NCBI RefSeq assembly: GCF_000235745.1
Contig: NZ_AGSX01000046.1
Span: forward strand, 1-64,000
Origin: Stutzerimonas stutzeri SDM-LAC
Lineage (GTDB): Bacteria > Pseudomonadota > Gammaproteobacteria > Pseudomonadales > Pseudomonadaceae
Direction: 5' to 3'
DNA length: 64,000 nucleotides
Shown: piece after piece, positions 47,556 to 59,449 of the stretch
Position numbering within the stretch: the first letter of the stretch is position 1
Layout of the letters: every line of letters starts with the position of its first letter
Program-made: the position numbers and the translations under genes
The notes under the pieces: generated by a model
Told to the model about the DNA's origin: nothing
Seen by the model: only the letters and a program-made list of their open reading frames with translations
Databases searched by the model: none

Positions 47556-48566
47556 ATGGACAATACCCAGCCAATCATCGTCAAGCGGATCAAGAAGGTC
47601 GCTGCAGGCCACCACGGTGGCGCCTGGAAGATTGCCTTCGCCGACTTTGCGACCGCCATGATGGCGTTCTTTCTCGTGATGTGGCTGATGTCCTCGGCCA
47701 CGCCCGAACAGAAACGCGCCATTTCCGGTTACTTCCAGGACCCCATCGGTTTTACCGAGAGCGCGAGCCCGCACGTGATCGATCTCGGCGGTACGCCGAC
47801 GCCATCGCCGGACCGCACCCTCAATGAAGAGGTTGATCCAGCGGTCCAGCAGAGCGAATCGAAGATAGATGCCGATCAGGCGGAAACCTTCGCTGAACAG
47901 TTGGAGCGTGAACGTCTCGAGCTGCTGCTTCAGGAGTTGCAGAACAAGGTTGACGAGAACCCCGAGCTGACTCGCTTCAAGGACCAGATCCTGTTCGAGA
48001 TCACCCAGGACGGCTTGCGCATCCAGATCATGGATGCGGCCAACCGGCCAATGTTTGCCCTGGGCAGCGCCCAGCTGCAGCCGTACTTCGAAGACATACT
48101 GCTGGCGATGGCCGACACCATTCGTGCGGTGCCGAACAAGATCAGCGTCAGCGGTCACACCGATGCCAAGCCCTATTCAGGACGGGGCGAATTCGGCAAC
48201 TGGGAGCTATCGGCCGGGCGCGCCAACGCGGCTCGGCGCACTCTGGTGGCCGGTGGCTATCCGGACGAGCAGATTGCCCGGGTGGTGGGCTATGCCTCTT
48301 CGGCCTTGTTCGATCGGCAGGACCCGCTGAACCCCGTCAACCGCCGCATCGATATCCTGGTGCTGACCCGAAAAGCGCAGCGCGACATCGAAGGTGAGCA
48401 GTCGGATGCGACGGGCGAGAGTTCAATCTCAGAGCCGCCATCTGCAGAAGATGTATCGGCGCCCTCAGCTGCACCGCCCGACCCGCTGCAGCCACCACAG
48501 TTGCGCGAGCGGCTGAATATTTTCGAAGAGGGCGTGCTGCAATTCGACCAGCCTGCTGGTAACTGA
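47556..48566 (+). CDS. motB: Flagellar stator protein MotB
   Basis: Stator subunit (336 residues) with one membrane helix bearing the proton-carrying Asp30 (FADFATAMMAFFL), followed by the plug/linker and an OmpA-like peptidoglycan-binding domain (about 160-280: SGHTDAKPY and NRRIDILVL). The C-terminal 50 residues are an extra acidic, Pro/Ser-rich tail. Forms an A5B2-type stator with MotA. Confidence 0.95.
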   Translation: MDNTQPIIVKRIKKVAAGHHGGAWKIAFADFATAMMAFFLVMWLMSSATPEQKRAISGYFQDPIGFTESASPHVIDLGGTPTPSPDRTLNEEVDPAVQQSESKIDADQAETFAEQLERERLELLLQELQNKVDENPELTRFKDQILFEITQDGLRIQIMDAANRPMFALGSAQLQPYFEDILLAMADTIRAVPNKISVSGHTDAKPYSGRGEFGNWELSAGRANAARRTLVAGGYPDEQIARVVGYASSALFDRQDPLNPVNRRIDILVLTRKAQRDIEGEQSDATGESSISEPPSAEDVSAPSAAPPDPLQPPQLRERLNIFEEGVLQFDQPAGN

Positions 48567-48594
48567 GCTGGCAGTTCATCCTGCCATCAGCGCG

Positions 48595-49626
48595 TCAGTA
48601 GCCGGCTTCCGGCAGGCTGCTGATGATATGCCGGTAGCTGGCCATGCGTTGAGGCTGGATCTGTCCCTGCTCCAGTGCCTTGAGCAAGGCGCAGCCTGGC
48701 TCGCGGTCATGCTTGCAGTCGCGGAAGCGACAGTGACCCAGCAGCTCCTGAAACTCGATGAAGCCCGCCTCGACATCAGAACGGCTTACGTGGCCCAGGC
48801 CGAACTCACGGATACCCGGGGAGTCGATCAGCTCGCCACCGCCGGGGAAATGAAACAGCCGTGCGGTCGTGGTGGTGTGCGTGCCCTTGCCGGTCATTTC
48901 TGACAGCGCGCCCACACGGGTGTCGACACCGGGCAACAGGCTGTTGACCAGCGACGATTTGCCCACCCCGGACTGGCCGACAAATACGCTGACGTGCCCG
49001 TCGAGACGCGCTTGCAGCGCTTCCATACCGGCGCCGTCATGGGCAGACACTTCCATCAGCGGGTAGCCCAGGGTGCGATAGACCGCCAGCAGAGCGTTGA
49101 GCGCGCCTTCGTTCTGCGCATCGATGAGGTCTGCCTTGTTCAGCAACAGTAGCGGCGTGATCCCGGCATGCTCGGCCGCAATCAGATAGCGGTCGATGAG
49201 GTTGGCATGGGGTTCCGGCAAAGGGGCGAAAACGATCACGATCAGATCGACGTTGGCAGCCACCGGTTTGAGCTGGCCGCGTGTGTCAGGTCGGCAGAGT
49301 TCGGATTGGCGCGGCAGTTGCGCGACGATGACGCCGATGCCCTGGTTGCCCGGACGCCAGACCACTCGATCGCCGGTCACCAGCGCCGGCAGGTTTGCGC
49401 GAAGGTGGCAGCGGAACACCTGACCGCAGTGCTCGCCTTCCTGAGCCTCGACTTCGACCTGCACGCCGAAGTGGGCAATGACCAGGCCGGTCTGTTCCGG
49501 GCCGAGATCGCCGCCCTCGAGTTCTTCCACCGCGCGTGATTCACGCCGCGCCGCGCGGCTGGCGCGTTCTTCCTGGATCTTCTCGATGCGCCAGCTTTGC
49601 CGGCGGTTGAGTTGGCGTTTGGCCAT
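48595..49626 (-). CDS. rsgA: Ribosome small-subunit GTPase RsgA
   Basis: Circularly permuted GTPase (343 residues) acting in 30S subunit maturation. An N-terminal OB domain follows a basic start ([18 protein letters not shown]). G4 (LLNKADL) precedes G1 ([10 protein letters not shown]) and G3 (DSPGIREF), and the C-terminal zinc site has [14 protein letters not shown]. The ATG at 49626 matches the family; the in-frame region upstream is unrelated. Converges with motB over 28 bases. Confidence 0.95.
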   Translation of the reverse strand: MAKRQLNRRQSWRIEKIQEERASRAARRESRAVEELEGGDLGPEQTGLVIAHFGVQVEVEAQEGEHCGQVFRCHLRANLPALVTGDRVVWRPGNQGIGVIVAQLPRQSELCRPDTRGQLKPVAANVDLIVIVFAPLPEPHANLIDRYLIAAEHAGITPLLLLNKADLIDAQNEGALNALLAVYRTLGYPLMEVSAHDGAGMEALQARLDGHVSVFVGQSGVGKSSLVNSLLPGVDTRVGALSEMTGKGTHTTTTARLFHFPGGGELIDSPGIREFGLGHVSRSDVEAGFIEFQELLGHCRFRDCKHDREPGCALLKALEQGQIQPQRMASYRHIISSLPEAGY

Positions 49627-49753
49627 TGCGTGCGGTGCCCAGGTATTAAAGGAGGGTGAGTCTAACATGCCGGTGAGCACGCGCTGCGGGCCTGTTTTTG
49701 CTGGGCTTGCGGCCGGTAGACTAGCCAGTCTCTACTGCTGGCGGTGAGCACCC

Positions 49754-51134
<1,381 letters not shown>

Positions 51135-51193
51135 GCGGCGATAACAGCGCTGCAAGCTGGAGCGTTGCGGGGGAAGATTTCCCGCCTATGTGC

Positions 51194-51835
51194 CTATTTG
51201 CCCAGCCGCCTCAACTCGTCCGACTCGACCACTCGCGTACCTTCGGCTTCCTCCAGTGCCAGCCGCCAGAGCGCACGCGCCAGGATGCAGGCCGAGATCC
51301 CGCGGTATTTGCCTGGCAACAGATAGGAGAGCGGGGCGGTCAGGCGCTCGACCGGCCGCACCTCCATGCGTGGTCCGAGCAGCTGCGAAGGTCTCACGAT
51401 GGTCAGCTGCGGCCAGCCCTGCGCGCGTAGCGCCTGCTCCATTTCACCTTTGACCCGACAGTAAAAGATCGAGCTGTCTGGGTCGGCGCCCAGCGAGCTG
51501 ATGACCAACAGGTGCCGCGCGCCCAATTCCCGGGCGCGTTTGGCAAAGGCGACAACCAGATCATGATCGATGGCTCGAAAGGCTTCCTGGCTTCCGGCTT
51601 CCTTCAGCGTACTGCCCAGGCAGCAGAACGCGGTGTCGATTTCGCCTGAAAGCTGCGCCAGCAGTGTCTGCAGCGGGCCAACCGGGTTCTCCAGCCGTGG
51701 ATGCGCAGCCAACCGCTTGCGGCTGGGGGCGAGCACGCACTCCACTGTGGGTTCGTTGAGCAGGCGGTCGAGCAGGTGCTCGCCGGTGAGCCCGGTGGCG
51801 CCGGCAAGCAAAATACGCTGTGGCGTCAAATACAT
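51194..51835 (-). CDS. NAD(P)H-binding protein (TIP30/HTATIP2-like SDR)
   Basis: Atypical SDR (213 residues) with the cofactor loop [14 protein letters not shown], a serine in VISSLGADP and a tyrosine-lysine pair in [10 protein letters not shown]. It matches the TIP30-like oxidoreductases common in pseudomonads. Substrate unknown. Converges with orn over 59 bases and is followed 20 bases later on the same strand by the next gene's stop, so the two may share a transcript. Confidence 0.82.
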   Translation of the reverse strand: MYLTPQRILLAGATGLTGEHLLDRLLNEPTVECVLAPSRKRLAAHPRLENPVGPLQTLLAQLSGEIDTAFCCLGSTLKEAGSQEAFRAIDHDLVVAFAKRARELGARHLLVISSLGADPDSSIFYCRVKGEMEQALRAQGWPQLTIVRPSQLLGPRMEVRPVERLTAPLSYLLPGKYRGISACILARALWRLALEEAEGTRVVESDELRRLGK

Positions 51836-51855
51836 GGTTTGGCTTCCTGTAACGA

Positions 51856-53535
51856 TCAGTCAGATGGCGCCGGCTGCTGTTTGCTCAGCGCCCGCCAGTG
51901 TTCGACAACCTGCTCGGGTGCCCATATCTGCGGCTCCGAAGCTTGATAGTGGTCGGCTTGTTCCCGTTCGGCAACCCTCGCCTGTGCCAGCGTGAATGCC
52001 TGCACAATATCCGGCGTTGCCTGCAGGGCGTCGGTGAAGAGGGCGCGGCCGAAGTAGGTGAAGTCGCTCTCCTCGGAGCAGCCGAACGACACCCGGTCGG
52101 CACGAGCTGCGGTAATAACGAGCGTGTTCGGGCTTTTCAGGGGCTCGATAAAACCGCCGGAATAGCAGGCCGAGATGACTACGATCTTGTTGCGCTCGGC
52201 GAGTGGCTGCATCAGCGCTGCCAGGTCCGTGGCTGGCAGGTCTTCCAGGGCCAGTCGGGGCTGGGCCAGTACCAGCTGATGGTCGGCTGAGCCGTGACTG
52301 GTCAAATAGATGAAGATCAGGTCTTCCGGGCCGCTGCGCTCGGCCAGTCGCGCAACCGCGCGCGCGAGGTTTTCGCGCGTAGCCAGCGGCCGATCAGTAA
52401 GATGGTCGCGGTGGTTGACGAGGCTTATCTGGCCGCGTGCGGCGAAGCGTTCGGCCAAGAGGTTGTCGACGTAGCCGACCTCGCGCAGAAACACACTCTG
52501 CTGGCCATCGCCGGCAAGGGTCAGGCTATACAGCTCTGCAGCCGGAGTTGATGGCGGCACCGCATCAAGGGCGTCCTTCAGCAACTGCCCTTGGCGCAGC
52601 AGGCCGATCTCCAGCGGGTCAGCGAGGGGCCTGCCTTGAGCATCCTCGCTGAGCCGCCCAGCCCGCCAGGTGCCACTCTTCTGAGTGCCGTCCGCGAGGA
52701 GAAGGGTGCCATTTCCGTTGAATTGGCCTTCCCGAAAGCGACCTTCGTACCGGTCACCGCCGGGCTGCTGCAGGTCACCTTCGCCGTGGTACTGCCAGCG
52801 TTTGAAATCCCCGCTGTAGTGCGTGCCGTCAATGCCAAGATATTCGCCTTTGCCGTTCAGCTCGCCATTCTGGAACATGCCTTTCCTGACATTGCCGGCC
52901 GCATCTTCGTAGCGGCCCTGGCCATGGAACAGGTCGTCCTGAAACTGGCCCAAGTAGTGCTCGCCGTCGTTACCGCGGTACAGGCCCTCGCCGCTGAGTA
53001 GGCCGTTGGTGAAGTTGCCGCTGAAGACACCGCTGGCGTCGGTGCGGGTGCCCTCGCCATCGGGCTGGCCGTGGGCAAACGTGCCTTCATAGCTGGTGCC
53101 GTCTGCCTCCTGCAGCTTGCCAGCGCCGTGGTAGAGCCCATCCTTGAATGCGCCTTCGTAGCTCAGGCCAGGCTCGCTGTAGCGGCCCGTGCCGTTGAGG
53201 CTTCCCAGCTCGAAATGCCCTTCATAGACGCCGCCGGTGGCGTAGCTGAAGCGACCCTGGCCATCGAACAGTCCGTATTTGAAGCCGCCTTCGTAGCGAT
53301 CGCCATTAGCGCCTTGCCAGAGGCCTTGGCCGTGCCACTGTCCGTCCGTGAATGAGCCGAGGTAATAGCTGCCGTTGGGGTAGTCGATACGCCCTTCGCC
53401 CTGTAGCAGGCCATCGATGACCTCACCCCGGTAGCGGCCACCGTCGGGCAGCACGGCGTCGGCGGGCAGCAACGGCTCGCCATCGCCACACGCGGTCAGA
53501 AAACAGGCGAACAGAAGTGGAGCGAGGTGGCGCAT
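51856..53535 (-). CDS. MORN-repeat, C13/caspase-fold lipoprotein
   Basis: 559-residue predicted lipoprotein (lipobox LTAC, Cys16). About twelve MORN repeats of some 23 residues (pattern GxxYxGxFxxGxxxGxG) fill residues 30-305. A C-terminal peptidase domain (about 330-520) has the caspase/legumain dyad: His414 in YLTSHGS and Cys457 in ISACYSGGF. Families: C13 legumain-like, clan CD. Lipid attachment would place it in the periplasm, on the inner or outer membrane. MORN repeats bind lipid or structure scaffolds. Substrate and role unknown. The ATG is chosen to give the signal peptide. Confidence 0.85.
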   Translation of the reverse strand: MRHLAPLLFACFLTACGDGEPLLPADAVLPDGGRYRGEVIDGLLQGEGRIDYPNGSYYLGSFTDGQWHGQGLWQGANGDRYEGGFKYGLFDGQGRFSYATGGVYEGHFELGSLNGTGRYSEPGLSYEGAFKDGLYHGAGKLQEADGTSYEGTFAHGQPDGEGTRTDASGVFSGNFTNGLLSGEGLYRGNDGEHYLGQFQDDLFHGQGRYEDAAGNVRKGMFQNGELNGKGEYLGIDGTHYSGDFKRWQYHGEGDLQQPGGDRYEGRFREGQFNGNGTLLLADGTQKSGTWRAGRLSEDAQGRPLADPLEIGLLRQGQLLKDALDAVPPSTPAAELYSLTLAGDGQQSVFLREVGYVDNLLAERFAARGQISLVNHRDHLTDRPLATRENLARAVARLAERSGPEDLIFIYLTSHGSADHQLVLAQPRLALEDLPATDLAALMQPLAERNKIVVISACYSGGFIEPLKSPNTLVITAARADRVSFGCSEESDFTYFGRALFTDALQATPDIVQAFTLAQARVAEREQADHYQASEPQIWAPEQVVEHWRALSKQQPAPSD

Positions 53536-53606
53536 GCGGCTATCCAGAGGGGCGACGCCGCAGTATGCCGCAAACTCAGTGGGCTGCGACAACTACGCCT
53601 GCCGGG

Positions 53607-54062
53607 TCAGACCACGCAGAGCGCCAGGGTCTCGGCAATGTAGGCGGGTTTTTCCACACCCTCGATTTCCATCACGGCACGCGACTTGAGCAGCCACTGG
53701 CCGGGATTTTTCTCGTAGGCGTCGAGTAATGTCGCTGATACCCGAACCCGCGAGCCGACCCGGACCGGCTGGATGAAGCGCAGGCTGTCGAGCCCGTAGT
53801 TGACGCCCATTTGGGTCCCTTCAGGACGAATCATCAGTTCATTCATCAGCATCGGCAACAGCGACAGCGAGAGGAAACCGTGCGCGATGGTTCCGCCAAA
53901 CGGGGTCTGCGCGGCTTTTTCCGGGTCGATGTGGATGAACTGGTGATCACCCGTGCAATCGGCGAATTGGTCGACCCGCTGCTGATCGACGGTGAACCAT
54001 TCGGAGTGGCCTAGCTCTTTGCCAATGTAATCCTTGAGTTCTGCTACGGGTACTTGCGGCAT
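53607..54062 (-). CDS. MaoC-family dehydratase (NodN-like)
   Basis: Hot-dog-fold protein (151 residues) with CTGDHQFIHID, giving the hydratase Asp39 and His44. Likely a (R)-enoyl-CoA hydratase or related acyl-CoA enzyme in fatty-acid metabolism. Unlike the MaoC gene at 5785, its GC is host-like and there is no sugar context. Divergent from the LrgA-like gene. Confidence 0.85.
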   Translation of the reverse strand: MPQVPVAELKDYIGKELGHSEWFTVDQQRVDQFADCTGDHQFIHIDPEKAAQTPFGGTIAHGFLSLSLLPMLMNELMIRPEGTQMGVNYGLDSLRFIQPVRVGSRVRVSATLLDAYEKNPGQWLLKSRAVMEIEGVEKPAYIAETLALCVV

Positions 54063-54212
54063 ATATCCTCCGGCGTTTGTTGTTTTGTTCGGATGTGAAG
54101 CAACGCTAGATCAGCATGCAGTTGTTGCCGAATCAACCAAGCATGGTTCGTGCGAATGGCGCGCCATAGCTTGGATCGGCAGGTGTTGTGAGTGTCGTGG
54201 TGGCGAGAGGCT

Positions 54213-54218
54213 TATAAT
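54213..54218 (+). promoter_or_regulatory. Candidate -10 box for the LrgA/LrgB pair
   Basis: A perfect TATAAT lies 27 bases before the ATG, in the divergent gap. No good -35 hexamer at 16-18 bases is seen, so an activator may be needed. Suggestive only. Confidence 0.45.
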
Positions 54219-54244
54219 CGCGCTCCTTTGCTCTGGAGGCTTCC

Positions 54245-54607
54245 ATGCTGCTACGCGGACTAACCTGGCTGCTGTTGTTTCAACTGCTTGGCACTGCGCT
54301 CAACGTAATGGTGCTGCCGATGTTGCCGGGGCCGATCATCGGCTTGCTGTTGCTGTTCGTGGCGTTGTTAGCTCGCGGGCAAGCGAGTGAATCCTTGCAG
54401 GTCGCCGCGAGTAGTCTGTTGCGTTATCTACCCCTGTTGCTGGTGCCGCCCGCCGTGGGCGTGATGGCCTACACCGAGGCGATTCTCAAGGACTTCTGGG
54501 CCATCGTCGGCGTGCTGGTGCTCTCGCTCGTGGGGTCGTTGGTGTTCACCGGCTGGCTGATGCAGACGTTGATTCGCCGTCAGCAACGCAAGGCAGGACG
54601 CGCATGA
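54245..54607 (+). CDS. CidA/LrgA family holin-like protein
   Basis: Small membrane protein (120 residues, four helices) of the CidA/LrgA family, with MLPGPIIGLLLLF near residue 35. Family members act as holin-like proteins or, with the LrgB partner, as small-molecule carriers such as for pyruvate or glycolate. The stop overlaps the next start (ATGA), so the two products are likely made together. Confidence 0.88.
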   Translation: MLLRGLTWLLLFQLLGTALNVMVLPMLPGPIIGLLLLFVALLARGQASESLQVAASSLLRYLPLLLVPPAVGVMAYTEAILKDFWAIVGVLVLSLVGSLVFTGWLMQTLIRRQQRKAGRA

Positions 54608-55323
54608 TCGCCATGCAATGGCAGGCGGCCTGGGAGGCGGTCATTCATCATCCCTTGTTTGGCGTGGCCATCACCTTGGCGGCTTTCCAGTTGGCCTATG
54701 CGGCTTACGAAAAAACACGCTGGGTATTCTTGCAGCCAGTGCTGGTGTCGATGGTCGTGGTGGTCGGTACGCTTGTGCTTTGCGGTCTGAGCTATGAGGA
54801 GTACCGCGACAGCGCCCAGATGCTGACCGTGCTCCTCGGGCCAACTACGGTGGCGCTTGCCGTGCCGCTGTATCTGAATCTGCGACGAATTCGCGAATTG
54901 TTCGGGCCGATCATGCTCACCCTGCTCATCGCCGGCATCGGCGCCACGGCGCTGGGGATGGTTCTGGCCTGGGCATTTGGTGCCGACCAGATGATCCTGA
55001 TGACCCTGGCGCCCAAGTCAGTTACCTCGCCAATCGCCATGCTGGTGGCCGAGCAGATCGGTGGCGTGGTGGCGCTGGCCGCCGTCTTCGTGATGATCAC
55101 CGGCATCATCGGTGCGATCATCGGCCCGGAACTGTTGCGCAGGTTTGGCGTTCAGCATCCTGCCGCCCGAGGCATGGCGCTGGGTCTGACTGCACATGCG
55201 GTCGGCACCGCCCAGGCCTTGCAGGAAGGCGACGAGTGCGGCGCCTTTGCGGCGCTGGCCATGAGCCTGATGGGCGTGATGACCGCAGTGCTGCTGCCTT
55301 TGGCCGTGCTGATGCTGTCGTAA
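54604..55323 (+). CDS. LrgB family membrane protein
   Basis: LrgB/CidB-type membrane protein (239 residues) with the typical LGPTTVALAVPLY, SVTSPIAM and GLTAHAVGTAQA motifs. Forms a unit with the upstream CidA/LrgA-like gene; export or transport role, exact substrate not known. Ten bases separate its stop from the next start. Confidence 0.9.
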   Translation: MIAMQWQAAWEAVIHHPLFGVAITLAAFQLAYAAYEKTRWVFLQPVLVSMVVVVGTLVLCGLSYEEYRDSAQMLTVLLGPTTVALAVPLYLNLRRIRELFGPIMLTLLIAGIGATALGMVLAWAFGADQMILMTLAPKSVTSPIAMLVAEQIGGVVALAAVFVMITGIIGAIIGPELLRRFGVQHPAARGMALGLTAHAVGTAQALQEGDECGAFAALAMSLMGVMTAVLLPLAVLMLS

Positions 55324-55332
55324 GGAGTCTGA

Positions 55333-55923
55333 ATGAAGCTACCGTTGTTTCCGCTCGATACCGTGTTGTTTCCGGGGTGCACCCTCGATTTGCAGCTTTT
55401 TGAGGCGCGCTATCTGGATATGGTCAGCCGCTGTCTGAAGGCCGGGCACGGCTTCGGTGTGGTGCGTCTGATCGAGGGTAGCGAAGTGGGGTTGGCGCCG
55501 AGCGAATATGCCCTGACGGGTTGTGAAGCGCTGATCCGCGATTGGCAGCAGCGGCCTAACGGCCTGCTGGGGATTCGTGTCGAAGGCGGTCGTCGTTTCG
55601 ATGTGCTCTCGGCCGAAGTGCAGCGTGATCAGCTGACCGTCGCCGAGGTTACCTGGCGCGACGAGGGGGATGATCCGCCCTTGGACGACGAGCATCTCGA
55701 ACTGGCGATGTTGCTGGAGGCGCTCGGTCAGCATCCGCTGGTCGAGGCGCTGGGGATGGGCAGTGCCGCGCAGGGGCAGCGCTCGCTGGCGCATCAGCTG
55801 GCCTACCTGTTGCCGTTTCGGCCTGATCAGAAACTCGACCTGCTGCAACTGGATGATCCTGAACAGCAATTACAGTCCATCCAGCGCTGGCTAGAGCAGT
55901 TGCAAGGGGATTCGCCCGAATAG
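55333..55923 (+). CDS. LON peptidase N-terminal domain protein
   Basis: Stand-alone Lon substrate-binding domain (196 residues, PF02190 type): LPLFPLDTVLFPGCTLDLQLFEARY at the start and GFGVVRLIEG next. No ATPase or protease part follows. Human cereblon and bacterial stand-alone versions share the fold; function is unknown in pseudomonads. Close spacing after LrgB suggests one transcript. Confidence 0.88.
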   Translation: MKLPLFPLDTVLFPGCTLDLQLFEARYLDMVSRCLKAGHGFGVVRLIEGSEVGLAPSEYALTGCEALIRDWQQRPNGLLGIRVEGGRRFDVLSAEVQRDQLTVAEVTWRDEGDDPPLDDEHLELAMLLEALGQHPLVEALGMGSAAQGQRSLAHQLAYLLPFRPDQKLDLLQLDDPEQQLQSIQRWLEQLQGDSPE

Positions 55924-55945
55924 CAGCGGCACCCGGTCGTCAGTA

Positions 55946-57265
55946 TTACTGATAGCGATACAGCAGCATGGCGCCTGGCAACGCCCAGATCGCAAAGGCG
56001 CCGATCAGCCCCAGGGCGGCCGGCAGGATCAGCCACCATATTTTCGGCGACAGTGCCTGCATCGGCGCACGCCATTGCACAAGGGTCAGGCTGGCGGCGC
56101 AAACACTTGCCGCCAGCACCGCGCCCGCGATGACGTCGGTTGGCCAGTGTACGCCCAGGTAGACGCGCGATAACGCAATTGCGGTGGCCGGTAATGCACC
56201 CAGCAGCACCCAGGCCAGGCGCATGCGCGGCGGCTGCCCGCGGCCGGCGAGAACGCCCAGGGTAAGAAAGAAGGCGAATGCAGCCGAGCTGTGACCGCTG
56301 GGGAAGCTGTAACTGTGCAGTGGCTCCAGCAGGATGTCCGGCCGGACCCGGCCGAAGGTCGCTTTCAGTGCGCCGTTGGCCAGCGCGGTGCCCAGCAGTG
56401 TGAGAATGGCGAAAGCGGCTGCACGTGCCTGTTTCGTAGCGAGCAGCAAGAGGCTCAGCAGCACAGCGGCCCACAGCTGGGTGTGGAAATCTCCGGCTCG
56501 TGTGACCATGACCATGAAGCGATCGAATACCGGGCTGCGCTCGCCCTGAACGACCGTCATCAGCCCTTCATCGAATTCCACCAGATAGGGCCAGCCGATG
56601 AACAGTCCGATCAGAACGGCTGCGCTGAGACCAGCAGCAAGCGGAGTAACCCAGCGCATCTGATGCAGGCTGCCATGCACTACGCCGCCGATAAGCAGCA
56701 GCAAAGCGGCAGTAACGAAGCCCGCTTCGCTCCAGAAACCCTCCGGTAATGGCAGCCGCACCGCCGCGCCCGCCGCCCAGCCGGGCAGCAGATAGGCCAT
56801 CGACCAGCCTGCTGCGGCGATCAGGCTGACCAGCAGAAAGCGCCCGAACGGCATGTCGAGCATGCCGGCGGTTACCGGCAGCATGGGCCGTAGCGGGCCG
56901 ATGAAACGTCCAACCAGTAGGCTGGCGATGCCGTAACGTTCGAAGTACACCTCGGCGCGGTTCAACCATTCCGGATGGTCGCGAAGGCCGCGGATGCTGC
57001 GGATATTTTGGTGATAGCGGCGGCCCAGCCCGTACGAGAGCAGGTCGCCGAGCAAACCGCCGGCGTAGCCCAGCAGTAACGTCTCGCCGAGACTGAGCAC
57101 GCCGCTACCGGCGACTACCGCGATGGCAAATACCAGCACCGTGCCGGGCATCAGCAAGCCGACAATGGCGAGGCATTCGAGGCAGGCGACGACAAACAGG
57201 CTAAGGCCAAGCCACTGAGGGTTTTCAGCCAGCCAACTGGAGAGTGCGGTGAGCCATTCCGGCAT
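55946..57265 (-). CDS. DedA-PAP2 fusion membrane protein
   Basis: 439 residues in two parts. The N-terminal 200 residues are a DedA/SNARE-associated domain (GYAGGLLGDLLSYGLGRRYH and RFIGPLRPMLPVTAG). The C-terminal part (about 220-420) is a PAP2 phosphatase with the C1-C2-C3 motifs KATFGRVRP, YSFPSGHSSAA and SRVYLGVHWPTD. DedA proteins take part in lipid-carrier recycling and PAP2 enzymes dephosphorylate undecaprenyl diphosphate or lipids, so the fusion may recycle the undecaprenyl carrier. Inference only. Confidence 0.88.
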   Translation of the reverse strand: MPEWLTALSSWLAENPQWLGLSLFVVACLECLAIVGLLMPGTVLVFAIAVVAGSGVLSLGETLLLGYAGGLLGDLLSYGLGRRYHQNIRSIRGLRDHPEWLNRAEVYFERYGIASLLVGRFIGPLRPMLPVTAGMLDMPFGRFLLVSLIAAAGWSMAYLLPGWAAGAAVRLPLPEGFWSEAGFVTAALLLLIGGVVHGSLHQMRWVTPLAAGLSAAVLIGLFIGWPYLVEFDEGLMTVVQGERSPVFDRFMVMVTRAGDFHTQLWAAVLLSLLLLATKQARAAAFAILTLLGTALANGALKATFGRVRPDILLEPLHSYSFPSGHSSAAFAFFLTLGVLAGRGQPPRMRLAWVLLGALPATAIALSRVYLGVHWPTDVIAGAVLAASVCAASLTLVQWRAPMQALSPKIWWLILPAALGLIGAFAIWALPGAMLLYRYQ

Positions 57266-57470
57266 GGGTCTTTTTTCCTTGGTTCGAGACGCTTCGACCC
57301 GGCATCCGACGCGCGGGTTTCAACGTCTGGTCATGATAGCGCTGGCGATAGCCTCGGATACTTGCGGCGCAAGCGGCAGATCTCGACCCGTTGGATGAGC
57401 GGTGTCGCGTGCAGTCAGGGGCTTTGCAGCCATTCGCCCGGCGCCGCTGTGCGTGAGGCGCGCGGGTGGC

Positions 57471-57476
57471 TATAAT
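57471..57476 (+). promoter_or_regulatory. Candidate -10 box for proA
   Basis: A perfect TATAAT lies 34 bases before the proA ATG, in the 245-base divergent gap. The -35 region is weak and GC-rich. It could drive the proA-nadD-rsfS-rlmH run. Confidence 0.5.
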
Positions 57477-57510
57477 CAGCCGCTTTCCCTTCAGTCAGGC
57501 CAGCCAGACC

Positions 57511-58776
57511 ATGACCGAGTCCGTACTCGATTACATGACCCGCCTCGGTCGCGCCGCGCGCGAGGCGTCGCGCGTGCTTGCGCGTGCCACCACAGCGCAG
57601 AAGAACCGAGCCTTGCAGGCCGCAGCCGCCGCGCTCGATGCGGCGCGCGAGGAACTGGTCCGTGCCAATCGTAAGGACCTCGAGGCCGGGCGCGCCAATA
57701 GTCTCGACGAGGCGATGCTTGATCGTCTGGCACTGACGCCGGCACGCATCGACGACATGATCGAGGGGCTGCGCCAGGTCGCAACCCTGCCTGACCCCAT
57801 TGGCGAAATCCGCGACATGCGCTATCTGCCTTCCGGCATTCAGGTCGGCAAGATGCGTGTGCCGCTGGGCGTGGTTGGCATCATTTACGAGTCACGGCCC
57901 AACGTGACCATCGATGCGGCCAGCCTGTGTCTCAAGTCGGGCAACGCCACGATATTGCGTGGTGGCTCGGAAGCGATCCATTCGAACCAGGCGATTGCTC
58001 GCTGCATTCAGTTGGGGCTGGCCGAGGCCGAGCTGCCCGCTGCCGCAGTGCAAGTTGTCGAGACCACCGACCGTGCCGCTGTTGGCGCATTGATCACCAT
58101 GCCGGAATACGTGGATGTGATCGTCCCGCGCGGTGGCAAGGGGTTGATCGAGCGCATCAGTCGCGATGCCAAGGTGCCGGTGATCAAACACCTGGATGGC
58201 ATCTGCCACGTGTTCATCGATCAGGCTGCCGATCTCGACAAGGCCGTTCGCATCGCCGACAACGCCAAGACCCAGCGCTACGCGCCCTGCAACACCATGG
58301 AGACGTTGCTGGTTCAGGCATCCGTTGCGGCACGTGTGCTGCCACCGCTGGCGGCGATCTATGGCGAAAAGGGCGTTGAACTGCGTGGTTGCCCTCGGAC
58401 CTGTGAACTGCTGGGTAGCCAGGTGTTGGCTGCCAGCGAAGAGGACTGGTCCACCGAATACAACGCACCGATCCTGTCGATCTGCATCGTCGATTCGCTG
58501 GATGAAGCCATCCAGCACATCAACCGCTACGGCTCGCAGCATACCGACGCGATTGTCACGGAAAACTTCACCGATGCGCGGCGCTTCATCACTGAGGTCG
58601 ATTCGGCGTCGGTGATGGTCAATGCCTCCACTCGTTTTGCCGACGGCTTCGAGTACGGTCTGGGGGCTGAGATCGGTATTTCCACCGATAAGCTGCACGC
58701 CCGTGGTCCGGTCGGTCTGGAAGGCCTGACCAGTGAGAAGTACGTGGTATTCGGCGACGGCCACGTGCGTACTTGA
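57511..58776 (+). CDS. proA: Gamma-glutamyl phosphate reductase
   Basis: Second enzyme of proline synthesis (421 residues), aldehyde-dehydrogenase fold, with [16 protein letters not shown] and the catalytic Cys in PCNTMETLL. It reduces glutamyl-5-phosphate to glutamate semialdehyde using NADPH. The ATG at 57511 matches the family start. Its stop overlaps the nadD start (TGATG). Confidence 0.96.
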   Translation: MTESVLDYMTRLGRAAREASRVLARATTAQKNRALQAAAAALDAAREELVRANRKDLEAGRANSLDEAMLDRLALTPARIDDMIEGLRQVATLPDPIGEIRDMRYLPSGIQVGKMRVPLGVVGIIYESRPNVTIDAASLCLKSGNATILRGGSEAIHSNQAIARCIQLGLAEAELPAAAVQVVETTDRAAVGALITMPEYVDVIVPRGGKGLIERISRDAKVPVIKHLDGICHVFIDQAADLDKAVRIADNAKTQRYAPCNTMETLLVQASVAARVLPPLAAIYGEKGVELRGCPRTCELLGSQVLAASEEDWSTEYNAPILSICIVDSLDEAIQHINRYGSQHTDAIVTENFTDARRFITEVDSASVMVNASTRFADGFEYGLGAEIGISTDKLHARGPVGLEGLTSEKYVVFGDGHVRT

Positions 58777-59435
58777 TGAGGGCAACTGGCACCCCTCGGC
58801 GCATCGGCCTTCTCGGCGGCACCTTTGACCCGGTGCATATCGGGCATCTGCGTGGCGCGCTGGAAGTGTCCGAGATAGTCGGGCTCGACGAGGTCCGCCT
58901 GGTGCCCAACTACCGGCCGCCGCACCGCGAAACGCCATACAGCTCCGCGCAGGATCGCTTGACCATGGTTCGGCTGGCTGTGCAGGACCTGGCTCCGCTG
59001 TCGGTCGATGCGCGCGAGCTGGAGCGTGACAAGCCGTCTTACACGCTCGACACGCTGGTGTCTCTGCGTGCCGAGCTGGGTCATGACGATCAGGTCTTTC
59101 TCATCGTCGGCTGGGACGCTTTTTGCGGACTTCCCAGTTGGCATCGCTGGGATGAGCTGCTCGACCATTGCCATATCCTGGTCATGCAGCGACCGGATGC
59201 CGACAGTCAGGCGCCGGAAACGCTGCGCGACCTGCTGGCGGCACGCAGCGTCAACGATCCGCTGAGCCTCGCCGGCAGCGGTGGGCAAATTGCTTTCGTC
59301 TGGCAAGCCCCGCTAGGGGTATCGGCAACACGTATCCGTCAATTTCTGGCCAGCGGCCGATCTGTACGCTTTCTCGTACCGGACGCTGTACTGGCTTATA
59401 TCAACGCGCACGGACTGTACCGGGCGTCGAACTGA
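58776..59435 (+). CDS. nadD: Nicotinate-nucleotide adenylyltransferase
   Basis: Nucleotidyltransferase (219 residues) of NAD synthesis, with [12 protein letters not shown] and a late VSATRIR (SxTxxR) motif. It makes deamido-NAD from nicotinate mononucleotide and ATP. ATG within the proA stop; a TTG one codon earlier is less likely. Confidence 0.95.
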   Translation: MRATGTPRRIGLLGGTFDPVHIGHLRGALEVSEIVGLDEVRLVPNYRPPHRETPYSSAQDRLTMVRLAVQDLAPLSVDARELERDKPSYTLDTLVSLRAELGHDDQVFLIVGWDAFCGLPSWHRWDELLDHCHILVMQRPDADSQAPETLRDLLAARSVNDPLSLAGSGGQIAFVWQAPLGVSATRIRQFLASGRSVRFLVPDAVLAYINAHGLYRASN

Positions 59436-59449
59436 GGTTGTTTCACACT

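Noticed and set aside
51856-53535. Anti-phage caspase system
   Set aside because: There is no sensor, effector or nucleotide-second-messenger gene nearby, and a lipoprotein signal puts the protease outside the cytoplasm.
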